Origin: an uncultured Muribaculaceae bacterium
GTDB lineage: Bacteria; Bacteroidota; Bacteroidia; Bacteroidales; Muribaculaceae
Length of the DNA: 64,000 nt
Direction: 5' to 3'
Assembly: GCA_905233915.1 (NCBI GenBank)
Contig: CAJOFM010000001.1
Location: forward strand, 457,492 to 521,491
The notes below the pieces were generated by a model that was given only the letters and a program-made list of their open reading frames with translations, had not been told where the DNA came from and made no database searches. Below are positions 1 to 9,463 of this stretch, piece after piece (position 1 is the first letter of the stretch; every line of letters starts with the position of its first letter). The position numbers and the translations under genes were made by a program.

Positions 1-3000
1 AGCGCAACTCTTCCTTTGCTCCCGGTTATATCAAGAATGACTTGAATGAGTTGTCCTATCCCTATGCGCGTGAGGTGGCATTCAGTGAGGTGTTCCCCGG
101 ACGTGAGCTCAACTATGGTGAGTCGTCTGTAATCCAGACTCTGAACCTCTCGTTCTATCCTCGTGAACGTGGCCCGTACAATCTTGACGGTACCAATGTC
201 GACCAGGATGGCTACTTGCTCCACCCCGAGAAGCGATGGGGTGGTATCATGCGCAAAATTGAAAATACCAACTTTGAGCAATCCAACATCGAGTACATCC
301 AATTCTGGATGCTTGACCCGTTCATGGATCCCGATTTGGACAACAAAGATGGTGGCTCACTTTATTTCAACTTGGGTGAGGTGAGCGAGGATATCCTTAA
401 GGATGGACTCAAGAGTTATGAGAATGGTCTTCCCATCAATAACGATTCCACTTATATCTCCACTACAGTATGGGGCAAGGTGTCTTCCCAGTCATCGTTG
501 ACCTATGCCTTTGACAATACCAATGGCGCCCGTATCCTTCAGGATGTGGGTCTTGACGGATTGTCAACTACCGAGGAGTACCAGCATCCTGCATATGCCA
601 ATTTCCTTAACGAGTTGCGTGCCGTATTGCCCGAGAGCACACTTGCAGCGATGTCCGAGGATCCTTTCTCGCCTGTCAATGACCCGGCCACTGACAATTT
701 TGCCTTCTACCGTCATAATTACTATGACAACACTAGGGCTAGGATCAATGACAGATACAAGCACTATAATGGTACTGACGGCAACTCCTTGTCACAGACC
801 GATGCCAGCGACTCCCAGTACCAGACTTCGCGTTCCACGCCCGATGTCGAGGACATTAACCAGGATAACACCCTGAATGAGTACGAGCGTTATTTCCAGT
901 ACCATGTAGCCATTCATCCCGACTCGATGAATGTGGGTATGAACTATATTACCGATAAGCAGGTGGCTAATGTCCACACCCGCAATGGTGAGACTCAGGT
1001 CGCAACATGGTATCAGTTTACCATACCACTCTCATCCTATGATAAGAAAGTCGGTACCATCCAGGATTTCTCGACCATACGTTTCCTGCGCATGTTCATG
1101 ACTGGCTTCACCCACACGACCCACCTGCGATTTGCTTCGCTTGAACTGGTGCGTGGTGAGTGGCGCAACTACAAGTACAACCTCAACATGCGAGGTGAGC
1201 AGCCGGCCAATGGTACCATCAGCATCAACACGGTCAACATCGAGGAGAATGCTTCGCGTGAGCCTGTCAACTATGTGCTCCCGCCGGGTGTTTCACGTAT
1301 CATTGACAGCGGACAATCACAGATTACCCAGCTCAATGAGCAATCCATGCAGCTCACGGTCGATGACCTTGGGGCTGGCGATGCACGCGGTGTGTACCGT
1401 AACACCGACCTTGACCTGCGCACCTACAAGCGCTTGCAGATGTTCGTGCACAACGAGGCCATGATTGGGAATGAGACCAACCTGCGTAATGGGGATGTTT
1501 CACTGTTCATCCGTTTGGGCTCTGATGTGAAGAATAACTACTACGAGTATGAGATTCCATTGTCAGTGACACCTGCGGGTCATTATAGCACCAACAGCTC
1601 CAGTGACCGCCTCAAGGTGTGGCCCGAGGAGAACATGCTTGACATCAACCTTGATGTGCTCGTCAATGCCAAGAAGCACCGCAATGCCGATAAGATGGCC
1701 GGTGCAGCCGACGTTGGTTATTCGATACGTTATATGGATGTCGATGATGACCATCCCAACAACAAGGTCTATGTCATGGGTAATCCCTCCTTGAGCAAGG
1801 TGAGGGTAATGCTCATCGGTGTGCGCAACAACTCGCCCACGACCAAGAGTTGTGTGGTTTGGGTGGATGAGTTGCGTGTTACCGACTTTGACAGCGAGGG
1901 CGGTTGGGCAGCCAAGGCGTCCATGACACTCAACATGAGTGATATCGCAACCTTGAATATGGGCTTCCACAAGGAGACTGAGGGCTTCGGTTCGGTTAAT
2001 GAGAGCCTCTCGCAACGCCGTCTGGACAACTACGACCAGTATAACATCGCGGTGCAGTCCGACTTGGGCCGATTCCTCCCCGAGAAGGTAAAGCTCCATG
2101 CTCCTGTTTACTATTCCTACAGTAACGAGAAGACGACGCCCAAGTACAATCCTCTCGACCAGGATGTCAAACTCGATGAGTCGCTTGATATCTGTGAGAC
2201 CAAAGCCCAAAAGGACAGTATCATGGATTATGCCGTCACGCTGCGTACGGCCAAGAACTTCTCAGTTTCGGGCCTCAAGTTTGATGTCAAGACGATGAAG
2301 AACCCCATGCCGTGGGATCCCGCTAACTTCTCGTTCAGCTACTCGTTCAACAAGCAGCACATGAACGATCCCGAGAACGTTTACGAGAACACCAACGACT
2401 ACCGTGGTAGCATGCAATACAGTTGGACACCTTATGCCAAGCCGTTCAAGCCCTTCTCTTATTTCATTAATGATAAGAACAAGAGCATGAAGTTCCTGCA
2501 TGATTGGGAACTCCATTGGCTGCCGACTAATGTTGCCTTCAGCACCAACATCTCTCGTTATTACTACGAGCAGCAGACTCGCAATGAGACAGGTCTTTCT
2601 GTCGACCTGCCAGTGTCGGTCAGCAGGAACTTCCTTTGGGATCGTCAGTTCGCACTCTCGTGGAGTTTAACTAAATCGCTCACGGCGACATTCAACAGTA
2701 ACACAACTGCCCACATCCTGGAACCCATCTTTGACAACATCGGCCAACAGGTCAACAGGAAGTTGTTCCCCGACGAGTACCGTGACTGGCGTGATTCGGT
2801 GATGAGTTCCATCAAGAGCCTGGGTACGCCTTGGGCCTATAACCAGACCTTTACCGTTACCTACAAGGCTCCCTTCAGCCAGATTCCTATCTTGAGCTGG
2901 ATTAATGCCAATGCGTCTTACAACTCTACTTATCGATGGGACCGTGGTACGGTTGTCGATGAAGTGTCCTCGGGTAACACAATTGCCAACCAGACGACAC

Positions 3001-4787
3001 GGTCGATTGACGGCCGCTTCAGCTTGGACCAGTTCTATAGTAAGATTCCTTATTTCAAAAAGGTGGATGAGCGCTTCTCAAGCAAGAACACCAACCGCAA
3101 CAAGAAACCGGCTAAGAAGGAAAAGCCCAAGAAGTTCACCCGCTCGTTCAAGTTGAGTCCCGACACGGCACTTGTCATCAACCACAAGTTGGGTGTCAAG
3201 AATGTGAGGGTGTCGGCAATGACAACCGAGGATAAGCCGTTCAAGGTTGAATATAAGGTCAAGGACAAGGATAATGTGATCATTAACACCCTGGGCGAGG
3301 AGAACTTGAAGTTCACCATTACCGAGGTGCAGAAGGAAGAAACCAAGAACTTCTTTACCGAGGCGGCTCAGTATGCCACACGATTGCTCATGAGCGTGCG
3401 CAGCGTGAATGTGAGGTACAAGCACACGACCTCGCTCTCTGTTCCTCAGTTCGTGCCCGATATTGGTGATATCTTTGGCCAGACAAACCACTATGATGTC
3501 ATGGCTCCCGGTCTTGACTTTGCCTTTGGTTTCGCTGGGCAGTCCTATATCGAGAAAGCCATGAATCATGGCTGGCTGATGAATGACCAGACGCAAACGA
3601 CTCCTGCAATCTACGGTAATACCAAGGAGTTTAACGCCGAGGTGCAGATTGAACCGATTGCCGGCCTCAAGATTACCCTCACCGGTAACCGCACCGATAA
3701 CCGCACGAGTCAGATTCAGTTTATGTATGATGATCCCACGGTTAACTATGGTGGTAGTTACACCAGGACCCATGTGGCGATGGCGACAATTTTCAAGGGA
3801 TTTAAAGCCGAAGATAACTACCGCAGTGAAGTCTTCGATAAGTTCTTGAGCAACATCGATGTTGTGGCCAGTCGACTGCGAGATCGTTATATTGGAAGAA
3901 CTTACCCGGAACGTGGTTTCTTCATCGGTACAGAAATGGCTGGTGCAACCTTTGATAGCGAGATGTATGGTGACATCAACACCTCGAGCAGTGATGTCCT
4001 TATCCCGGCGTTTTTGGCTGCCTATAGTGGCAAGGACGCTTCAAAAATCGACTTGAATCCATTCCCGGGCATTAAGGCCATCCTGCCTAACTGGCGCATC
4101 ACTTATGACGGCTTGATGCGTATCCCATTCTTCAAGAGGCTGTTCAAGTCATTCAATTTGAATCATACCTACCAGTGCGTGTATAATGTAGGACAGTACA
4201 GCTCTTTCACCGATTGGGTATCCATTGGTGAGGGATTGGGATTTACCCAGGATATGCTCTCTGGCGGAGCTATACCGTCATCACCCTATAACATCGCATC
4301 AGTGAGCTTGACCGAGAAGTTCGCTCCCGTTATCGGTTTCACGGCCACGTTCTTTAACGACATTTCGCTCAACGCCCAGTACGACATTCAGCGCACACTC
4401 ACGCTCAATCCATCGGCAGGACAGTTGGTCGAGGCCACCAGTAAGGGCTTTTCCTTGGGCGGCAGTTACAAGATTGCCAACTTTAACCAAGTGCTCAAAC
4501 TCAAGACCAAGCAGCAGAATGTCAACAATGACTTGACCTTCACCCTCAACGTCAAGATGTCGAGCAACACGGCCCTGATCCGCAAGATTGAGTTCAATAC
4601 AGCCCAGGCCACCAATGGCACGCGCACTTGGAGCGTCAATTTTGCTGCCAACTATGTCGTGAGCAAGCGCATCACCATGGGTGCTTACTTTGATTACCAG
4701 GCCAACACGCCGCTCGTTTCAACATCGGCCTATCCGACCACGAGCAGCAATTATGGCCTTACCATCAACATGTCTCTTGTCAAGTAA
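1..4787 (+). CDS. sprA: SprA/Sov-type cell-surface protein (type IX secretion translocon), 5' end missing
   Basis: The frame is open from the first bases of the window, so only the C-terminal 1,594 or so residues are present; complete SprA proteins are about 2,400 residues. SprA is the very large outer-membrane beta-barrel through which type IX secretion substrates leave the cell, and it is needed for surface-protein export and gliding in Flavobacterium (Sov in Porphyromonas). The visible part is rich in alternating aromatic and polar beta-strands, with no internal hydrophobic helix, and contains blocks I recognise from the family, such as LPEKVKLHAPVYYSYSNE and ILPNWRITYDGLMRIPFFK. It ends with a typical barrel strand (YGLTINMSLVK). 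A lysine-rich patch (NRNKKPAKKEKPKK) lies between strands about one third from the end. The next gene begins 9 bp downstream. Family assignment is by recalled similarity and is quite sure. Confidence 0.9.
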   Translation, partial: RNSSFAPGYIKNDLNELSYPYAREVAFSEVFPGRELNYGESSVIQTLNLSFYPRERGPYNLDGTNVDQDGYLLHPEKRWGGIMRKIENTNFEQSNIEYIQFWMLDPFMDPDLDNKDGGSLYFNLGEVSEDILKDGLKSYENGLPINNDSTYISTTVWGKVSSQSSLTYAFDNTNGARILQDVGLDGLSTTEEYQHPAYANFLNELRAVLPESTLAAMSEDPFSPVNDPATDNFAFYRHNYYDNTRARINDRYKHYNGTDGNSLSQTDASDSQYQTSRSTPDVEDINQDNTLNEYERYFQYHVAIHPDSMNVGMNYITDKQVANVHTRNGETQVATWYQFTIPLSSYDKKVGTIQDFSTIRFLRMFMTGFTHTTHLRFASLELVRGEWRNYKYNLNMRGEQPANGTISINTVNIEENASREPVNYVLPPGVSRIIDSGQSQITQLNEQSMQLTVDDLGAGDARGVYRNTDLDLRTYKRLQMFVHNEAMIGNETNLRNGDVSLFIRLGSDVKNNYYEYEIPLSVTPAGHYSTNSSSDRLKVWPEENMLDINLDVLVNAKKHRNADKMAGAADVGYSIRYMDVDDDHPNNKVYVMGNPSLSKVRVMLIGVRNNSPTTKSCVVWVDELRVTDFDSEGGWAAKASMTLNMSDIATLNMGFHKETEGFGSVNESLSQRRLDNYDQYNIAVQSDLGRFLPEKVKLHAPVYYSYSNEKTTPKYNPLDQDVKLDESLDICETKAQKDSIMDYAVTLRTAKNFSVSGLKFDVKTMKNPMPWDPANFSFSYSFNKQHMNDPENVYENTNDYRGSMQYSWTPYAKPFKPFSYFINDKNKSMKFLHDWELHWLPTNVAFSTNISRYYYEQQTRNETGLSVDLPVSVSRNFLWDRQFALSWSLTKSLTATFNSNTTAHILEPIFDNIGQQVNRKLFPDEYRDWRDSVMSSIKSLGTPWAYNQTFTVTYKAPFSQIPILSWINANASYNSTYRWDRGTVVDEVSSGNTIANQTTRSIDGRFSLDQFYSKIPYFKKVDERFSSKNTNRNKKPAKKEKPKKFTRSFKLSPDTALVINHKLGVKNVRVSAMTTEDKPFKVEYKVKDKDNVIINTLGEENLKFTITEVQKEETKNFFTEAAQYATRLLMSVRSVNVRYKHTTSLSVPQFVPDIGDIFGQTNHYDVMAPGLDFAFGFAGQSYIEKAMNHGWLMNDQTQTTPAIYGNTKEFNAEVQIEPIAGLKITLTGNRTDNRTSQIQFMYDDPTVNYGGSYTRTHVAMATIFKGFKAEDNYRSEVFDKFLSNIDVVASRLRDRYIGRTYPERGFFIGTEMAGATFDSEMYGDINTSSSDVLIPAFLAAYSGKDASKIDLNPFPGIKAILPNWRITYDGLMRIPFFKRLFKSFNLNHTYQCVYNVGQYSSFTDWVSIGEGLGFTQDMLSGGAIPSSPYNIASVSLTEKFAPVIGFTATFFNDISLNAQYDIQRTLTLNPSAGQLVEATSKGFSLGGSYKIANFNQVLKLKTKQQNVNNDLTFTLNVKMSSNTALIRKIEFNTAQATNGTRTWSVNFAANYVVSKRITMGAYFDYQANTPLVSTSAYPTTSSNYGLTINMSLVK

Positions 4788-4796
4788 CGTCGTGTC

Positions 4797-5954
4797 ATGA
4801 TACTGAGTCTCGCGGTTTATACGGGTACTGCCATCATGATGGCATGGTTGGGGTGGCACGTCAACCACCGTGAAGCGCGGCTCATGGCACAAGGTGGGGC
4901 AGAATTGCCTTTTGCCTCATGGGAAATCTTGATGGCGATAATCATCTACGTGGCTGTTTCGTCGGTGAGGTGGCTCACATCGTGGGACTACAACATGTAT
5001 TATTCCTACTACGTGAGCATGCAGTCGGTGGGAGAGTTCTCGCGTGAGAACTTTGAGCCTGGTTTTTCCCTGGTGACCAATCTTATGGCCAAGTCAGGAC
5101 TCCATTTCGCTTTCTTCTTTGGGTTCTGGGCGGCGTTGCAGATTGTGTTGCTGTATTATGCCCTGCGCCACCGCAAGTTCCTGCTGCCCTGGATTGGCCT
5201 GTGCGTGATGCTGGGTCCATATTACATCCAGTGGATGAACTCCATCAGGCAGACCGTTGTGGAGTGCCTGCTTGTTGTGATGGTGGAGCTGATGATCAGG
5301 CGCAAGTTCTGGATTTACCTCATCCTTGTACTATTGGCGACAACGTTGCACAAGATGTCGCTGCTCTTGATCCCCATCTATTTTGTTCCCATGATTCCAG
5401 GCCGGGCCATCAAGAGGTGGATGGTGTTCACAATGCTCGCGCTCTGTGTCGTGATAGGGCAGTTCCCGCAGTGGATTCAATGGATTTTCGCCAACATTGG
5501 CAGTTTGGCCGATTACTTTGGCTACGGTCACTATTACCGCTTGTTTGCCGGCAAGAATGCGATTTATCTTTTTAGTGCTTGGAATGGTCCTGCCCGTGTG
5601 TTCCCGTTTATTACCTGCCTGTTCATTGTGTGGTATTATCCGGCAATCAAGAAGCGCTTCGGTGATGAGGCTTTCTTGTCGGCTATCTATAGACTGTCGT
5701 TGATTCACATCGCCTATCTCAATATCTTTGCCAACACGACGCTTTACCTGCGTCGCCCAGGTGATCTGTTCCGGGCCACTTTCCTGGTTATGGTGTGTTA
5801 CACGCTGCATTACTTGTGGCGGGAACGAAAATGGTTACCGTTTGCCGCGATGGCGGTGCTCAACTTCTATTTCGTCTTCTACGATATGATCAAGGCGGAA
5901 CTTTACCCAGCGTGCGTTAACTTTTCCGAAATCTACCGCACCTTCCTTTTCTAG
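4797..5954 (+). CDS. EpsG-family membrane protein, probable polysaccharide polymerase
   Basis: A 385-residue polytopic inner-membrane protein with about ten hydrophobic segments from residue 1 to the C-terminus. The stretch with NSIRQTVVECLLVVMVELM followed by an HK(M)SLL helix resembles the EpsG/Wzy group of exopolysaccharide polymerases, which join repeat units on the periplasmic side of the membrane. It starts with ATG 9 bp after the sprA stop, so it is probably co-transcribed with sprA, although no functional link between the two is known to me. No glycosyltransferase or flippase genes are near, so it appears as an orphan polymerase rather than part of a capsule locus. It ends at a strong palindromic terminator. 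The EpsG label is a family call; the substrate is unknown. Confidence 0.7.
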   Translation: MILSLAVYTGTAIMMAWLGWHVNHREARLMAQGGAELPFASWEILMAIIIYVAVSSVRWLTSWDYNMYYSYYVSMQSVGEFSRENFEPGFSLVTNLMAKSGLHFAFFFGFWAALQIVLLYYALRHRKFLLPWIGLCVMLGPYYIQWMNSIRQTVVECLLVVMVELMIRRKFWIYLILVLLATTLHKMSLLLIPIYFVPMIPGRAIKRWMVFTMLALCVVIGQFPQWIQWIFANIGSLADYFGYGHYYRLFAGKNAIYLFSAWNGPARVFPFITCLFIVWYYPAIKKRFGDEAFLSAIYRLSLIHIAYLNIFANTTLYLRRPGDLFRATFLVMVCYTLHYLWRERKWLPFAAMAVLNFYFVFYDMIKAELYPACVNFSEIYRTFLF

Positions 5955-5957
5955 AAA

Positions 5958-6004
5958 TATAATGATATCGCCAGTAGTTTAATACCACTGGCGATATCAT
6001 TATA
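5958..6004. terminator. Bidirectional terminator between convergent genes
   Basis: An 18-bp perfect inverted repeat (5958-5975 and 5987-6004, starting TATAATGATATCGCCAGT) encloses an 11-nt loop. It lies between the convergent epsG-like and nitroreductase genes, with AT-rich flanks on both sides. Confidence 0.75.
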
Positions 6005-6027
6005 CCGTAAGATATGGATTGATATTG

Positions 6028-6675
6028 TTACTCTTTCTTGCCGCCAAACTTGTTGTAGCTGATGTTCTCCTCCTTGAACTTGTTCTTGGGCTCGGGGGAT
6101 TCATCAGGGTAACCGATGCGCACGACTGCCAGGGGAACGATGTTCGTCGGGCAGTTCAACACGTTGGCAACTTCTGCTGTGCGTTCCATAACCGGATAAA
6201 CGCCTGTCCACACGGCGCCCAGGCCCAGCGCATGAGCGGCAAGCAGCAGGTTCTCGGTAGCGGCCGATACATCCTGGATCCAGAAGTCGGGCAACTTGCC
6301 CTTACCGTCGGGCATCGTGGTCTTGTCGGTGTCGCCGCACACGGCAATCATCAGCGGCGCATTGGTAGGTTGCTGGCCTGCTAACAAGCCGATGGTCTTG
6401 GCATCGTCAACAACGATGAAGTGCCAGGGCTGCAGATTCACCGCAGTGGGAGCTGCCATGGCAGCCTTGAGCATGATGTCGATTTTCTCCTGCTCAACGG
6501 GCTGATCCTTGTATTGGCGGATGCTCGTGCGGGTCATGATGTTCTCGATAGCGGCCTGGCCGTTATCGGCGGTTTCGGTTATGGCTTCTTGTTGCTCACC
6601 CTGGGTGCTGCAGGCTCCCAAAGTCAACAAAGCGACTGCAATGGCTAAAATGGATTTCTTCATAGCTTTGTTCAT
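6028..6675 (-). CDS. Nitroreductase-family lipoprotein
   Basis: A 215-residue protein of the FMN-dependent nitroreductase fold, which reduces nitro, quinone or flavin-type substrates with NAD(P)H. The N-terminus is a lipoprotein signal (MKKSILAIAVALLTLGAC, lipid-modified Cys at 22), so unlike most nitroreductases it should be anchored in the envelope. The catalytic domain begins near residue 45 with TRTSIRQYKDQPVEQEKI, the phosphate-binding Arg-Ser/Thr-x-Arg region, followed by AAPTAVNLQPWHFIVV, both typical of the family. ATG codons at 6675 and 6663 are both possible; the second (MKKSI) gives a more usual signal peptide. A well-formed promoter lies upstream at 6707-6737. The physiological substrate cannot be told from sequence. 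Confidence 0.88.
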   Translation of the reverse strand: MNKAMKKSILAIAVALLTLGACSTQGEQQEAITETADNGQAAIENIMTRTSIRQYKDQPVEQEKIDIMLKAAMAAPTAVNLQPWHFIVVDDAKTIGLLAGQQPTNAPLMIAVCGDTDKTTMPDGKGKLPDFWIQDVSAATENLLLAAHALGLGAVWTGVYPVMERTAEVANVLNCPTNIVPLAVVRIGYPDESPEPKNKFKEENISYNKFGGKKE

Positions 6676-6706
6676 TTAATGGGTTAAAAATACTATTTCT
6701 CGACGG

Positions 6707-6737
6707 CAAAGATAAAAGAATTTCCGCGAGAGTCAAA
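6707..6737 (-). promoter_or_regulatory. Promoter of the nitroreductase gene
   Basis: Read on the minus strand: TTTG (6737-6734), 19 nt, then TATCTTTG (6714-6707). This is an exact match to the Bacteroidetes -33/-7 consensus TTTG-N19-21-TAnnTTTG, and it lies about 30 bp upstream of the start codon. Confidence 0.75.
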
Positions 6738-6754
6738 ACATAAGCGGGTTATTA

Positions 6755-6786
6755 TTTGCGAGTTAGGAAAATCGTGTATATATTTG
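6755..6786 (+). promoter_or_regulatory. Promoter of the dockerin/caspase-like/SUMF1 gene
   Basis: TTTG (6755-6758), 20 nt, TATATTTG (6779-6786), an exact Bacteroidetes-type promoter. It implies an 80-nt leader before the ATG at 6874. It runs divergently from the nitroreductase promoter 18 bp away. Confidence 0.7.
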
Positions 6787-6873
6787 CCTGTGGATAGTAA
6801 TGAGGAATGATGCTATACACGTTACCTCCAATGCTATTGAGTGGAAATAACATGAACTTTAATACTAACTGAC

Positions 6874-9366
6874 ATGAAAAAGAATTACCTTAAACCTTTG
6901 TCGAGGTTCTTACCGCTCCTCTTGGTTTTGCTGTTTGGATCATTGTCGGCTTCTGCCGCAGACATTAATGTCTATGGCGACGTGAACCTTGACGGCGAAG
7001 TGACCGTTGCCGATGTGAACTCCGTCATCGACGTGATACTCAACAACGACATCATCCCGACAGCCGACGTCAACTCCGATGGCGAAATCAACATCGCCGA
7101 CGTCAACACCCTCATCGACATCATCCTCAACGGTGTCAATATTGACCCTCTCCTGATTATTTGTGAAAATGTCTCAGAAATTGACTACAAGATCCAAGAT
7201 TTTTACAAGGTTAGTGAATCTCTTGATGATATGAAATCACATGAAAGCGAGATTCTTGCCATGGAAGGAGTGGAATATATTTACTATGGAACAAATACAA
7301 TGTTTGTTGTGATTAAGGATTTTGGCACCATTTCATATTCTCACTTTCCCTTGCCTGACGAGGAAGATGTCTCGTTGATGAAAGATATGATGACAAAACT
7401 GGAATCAAACAGACGTTATTCATCGCCAAAACAAAGTGAAACGTCATCATACCAAGATTTTGATGATGCTCAGGTCCTGATTGTGAATCAGCAACATAGT
7501 GACGAGGAACGAGAATATGCAAGACAAAGTGCAACTTGGGCAAGAACATTTTTCACTCAAGCTGGTTTTAATGCAGCACCAATTGAGAATTCACCTGATG
7601 TCGAATTTTTCAGGAATGGTTTATTTGGCTATGACTACGTTTTCTTAATCACTCATGGCTGTTATGGTTATGATCCCGTTAAGAAAGTAGGAACTCATTG
7701 GCTTCTGTCGTCGCAGGAAATTCCTTATACCCACTCAATCTTTACGGGAAACCACGCAGATCCTGAAGCGTTAGCAGAAATACGTAAAAGCTATGGTGCA
7801 GAAGATGTTAACGTGGGTTTTGTAAAGGAAGTTAGAAATGGGAAAAGAAATACCGTCGCATACTTGATGGTGTCGGAACACTTTATAAACTCATCAACAA
7901 ATCAATTTAAACATCCCGGCAAGGGTGTCTTTTTTAATGTTGCATGTGAGTCAATTGAAGGTCCAAATCTTCATGTTGAAGATTCGATTGACACTAGCCT
8001 TGCTGATGTATTTATTTCAAAGGGAGTTGGAGCATATATAGGATATGACCGATCGAATTGGGGCGGACAAGTGGCAGGACTAACACTATTGAGCAGGTTG
8101 CTCAACGGACACACTATTAAGAACGCTTTTTCTGGCCTTCATGAGCAATTACTCCATGAGCATCATCAGGATGAGAATTACTGGGCAGACCTTGAATTGT
8201 ATCCAAAAAATAGTGACTTTCATAATACAGTCATTAACCGTCCTGTAATCACATGTGAAGACAAATCCGACGACAGCATGCTTCAGATAGACCTTCATGC
8301 AGGAAATCTCTTCATATCGTTAATTAATCCTACAGGATATGATGAATGGGAACATATTAGAGATTATGAAACTTTGAAGGATAGATTACCATTTAGATAT
8401 GGATTTGAATTAAGTGAATCAGAGCAATTCAATGATGTGATTTCTCTTGGAGAAAAGAAAATTGGAGATGAAGGATGCAGTGATTTTGTTTATTTTTTGG
8501 ACTTAAAACAGACACTGACGTATGATGGCACCCAACCTGATGCCAAGATTAAGCCTGAAACAACCTATTGGGTAAGGGCGTTTGCCCATGATACGGATAA
8601 CGATGTGTACAATTACAGTGAACCTATCACCTTCACAACGGGTTCTGTCAAGTATGTGCCTCAAGTTGAGACGATACCTGTTGGCAATACGGGTGTGTCT
8701 ATCGCGATGGTTGCTGTTGAGGGCGGCACTTTCATGATGGGTGCCACCGAGGAGCAGGGCACCGATGCCAAGAACAATGAAAAGCCTGCTCATCAAGTGA
8801 CCTTATCAGATTACCATATTGCTCAATATCCTGTGACTCAGGAATTATGGCAAGCAGTGATGGGTAGCAATCCGAGCCATTTTACTGGTGACTTGAAGCG
8901 CCCTGTTGAGTATATGACATGGAATGATTGCCAAACCTTCATTTCTAAATTGAACACGATGACAGGTCGGCAATTCCGTCTTCCCACTGAGGCTGAATGG
9001 GAATTTGCAGCTCGCGGTGGCATACATGACGTTGTTTCGAAATATTCAGGTAGCGATGACCCCTATGAGGTGGGATGGTTCTACTTCAATTCTGAAAGTA
9101 CAACACACCCTGTAGGCCAAAAAGCTCCCAATGAATTGGGTATCTATGACATGAGTGGAAACGTGTATGAGTTATGTCAGGATTGGTATGGCGATTACAG
9201 TAGTGCGCCGCAGACCAATCCCAAAGGTCCGGCCAATGGTGAATACCGCATCATGCGTGGTGGACACTGGGGCTCTACAGCAGTTGCTTGCCGTGTATCT
9301 TACAGAAATGGCATATATCCGACGCTGGTGGATTGTACCGTAGGTTTCCGCCTTGCTATGGATTAA
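6874..9366 (+). CDS. Secreted protein: dockerin-like repeats, caspase-like (C25/clan CD) domain, SUMF1-like domain
   Basis: An 830-residue exported protein. Residues 1-29 are a signal peptide. Residues 35-87 hold two dockerin type I-like calcium loops (DVNLDGEVTVADVN and DVNSDGEINIADVN, each followed by a hydrophobic helix). Residues of about 195-425 look like a caspase-fold peptidase of the gingipain/C25 type: a strand ending in FLITHG (candidate catalytic His261) and another ending in FFNVACESIEG (candidate Cys358). Residues of about 613-829 form a C-type lectin-like SUMF1/formylglycine-enzyme domain (EGGTFMMG, PVTQELWQAVMG, RLPTEAEWEFAARGG, MSGNVYELCQDW, MRGGHWGS). The paired active-site cysteines of true formylglycine-generating enzymes are not at their usual place after RGG. 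The centre (about 7150-8640) is clearly more AT-rich than both ends. Peptidase activity and target are inferred only. Confidence 0.75.
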   Translation: MKKNYLKPLSRFLPLLLVLLFGSLSASAADINVYGDVNLDGEVTVADVNSVIDVILNNDIIPTADVNSDGEINIADVNTLIDIILNGVNIDPLLIICENVSEIDYKIQDFYKVSESLDDMKSHESEILAMEGVEYIYYGTNTMFVVIKDFGTISYSHFPLPDEEDVSLMKDMMTKLESNRRYSSPKQSETSSYQDFDDAQVLIVNQQHSDEEREYARQSATWARTFFTQAGFNAAPIENSPDVEFFRNGLFGYDYVFLITHGCYGYDPVKKVGTHWLLSSQEIPYTHSIFTGNHADPEALAEIRKSYGAEDVNVGFVKEVRNGKRNTVAYLMVSEHFINSSTNQFKHPGKGVFFNVACESIEGPNLHVEDSIDTSLADVFISKGVGAYIGYDRSNWGGQVAGLTLLSRLLNGHTIKNAFSGLHEQLLHEHHQDENYWADLELYPKNSDFHNTVINRPVITCEDKSDDSMLQIDLHAGNLFISLINPTGYDEWEHIRDYETLKDRLPFRYGFELSESEQFNDVISLGEKKIGDEGCSDFVYFLDLKQTLTYDGTQPDAKIKPETTYWVRAFAHDTDNDVYNYSEPITFTTGSVKYVPQVETIPVGNTGVSIAMVAVEGGTFMMGATEEQGTDAKNNEKPAHQVTLSDYHIAQYPVTQELWQAVMGSNPSHFTGDLKRPVEYMTWNDCQTFISKLNTMTGRQFRLPTEAEWEFAARGGIHDVVSKYSGSDDPYEVGWFYFNSESTTHPVGQKAPNELGIYDMSGNVYELCQDWYGDYSSAPQTNPKGPANGEYRIMRGGHWGSTAVACRVSYRNGIYPTLVDCTVGFRLAMD

Positions 9367-9396
9367 GAAAAAGGTTTTAAGTGAAGAACAGCGCTG

Positions 9397-9439
9397 AATG
9401 CGGTGCATCATTGAGATTACTCCCATGATGCACCGCATT
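9397..9439. terminator. Terminator between convergent genes
   Basis: A perfect 15-bp inverted repeat (AATGCGGTGCATCAT at 9397-9411, complement at 9425-9439) with a 13-nt loop. T-rich sequence follows on the plus strand and A-rich sequence flanks the other side, so it can serve both genes. Confidence 0.8.
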
Positions 9440-9463
9440 AGTTGTTTATTCAGTTGTTTTTGA

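Noticed and set aside
1-44. TTG at 42 as the start of an independent gene
   Set aside because: The same frame is open from position 3 and continues SprA upstream; this is a gene cut by the window edge.
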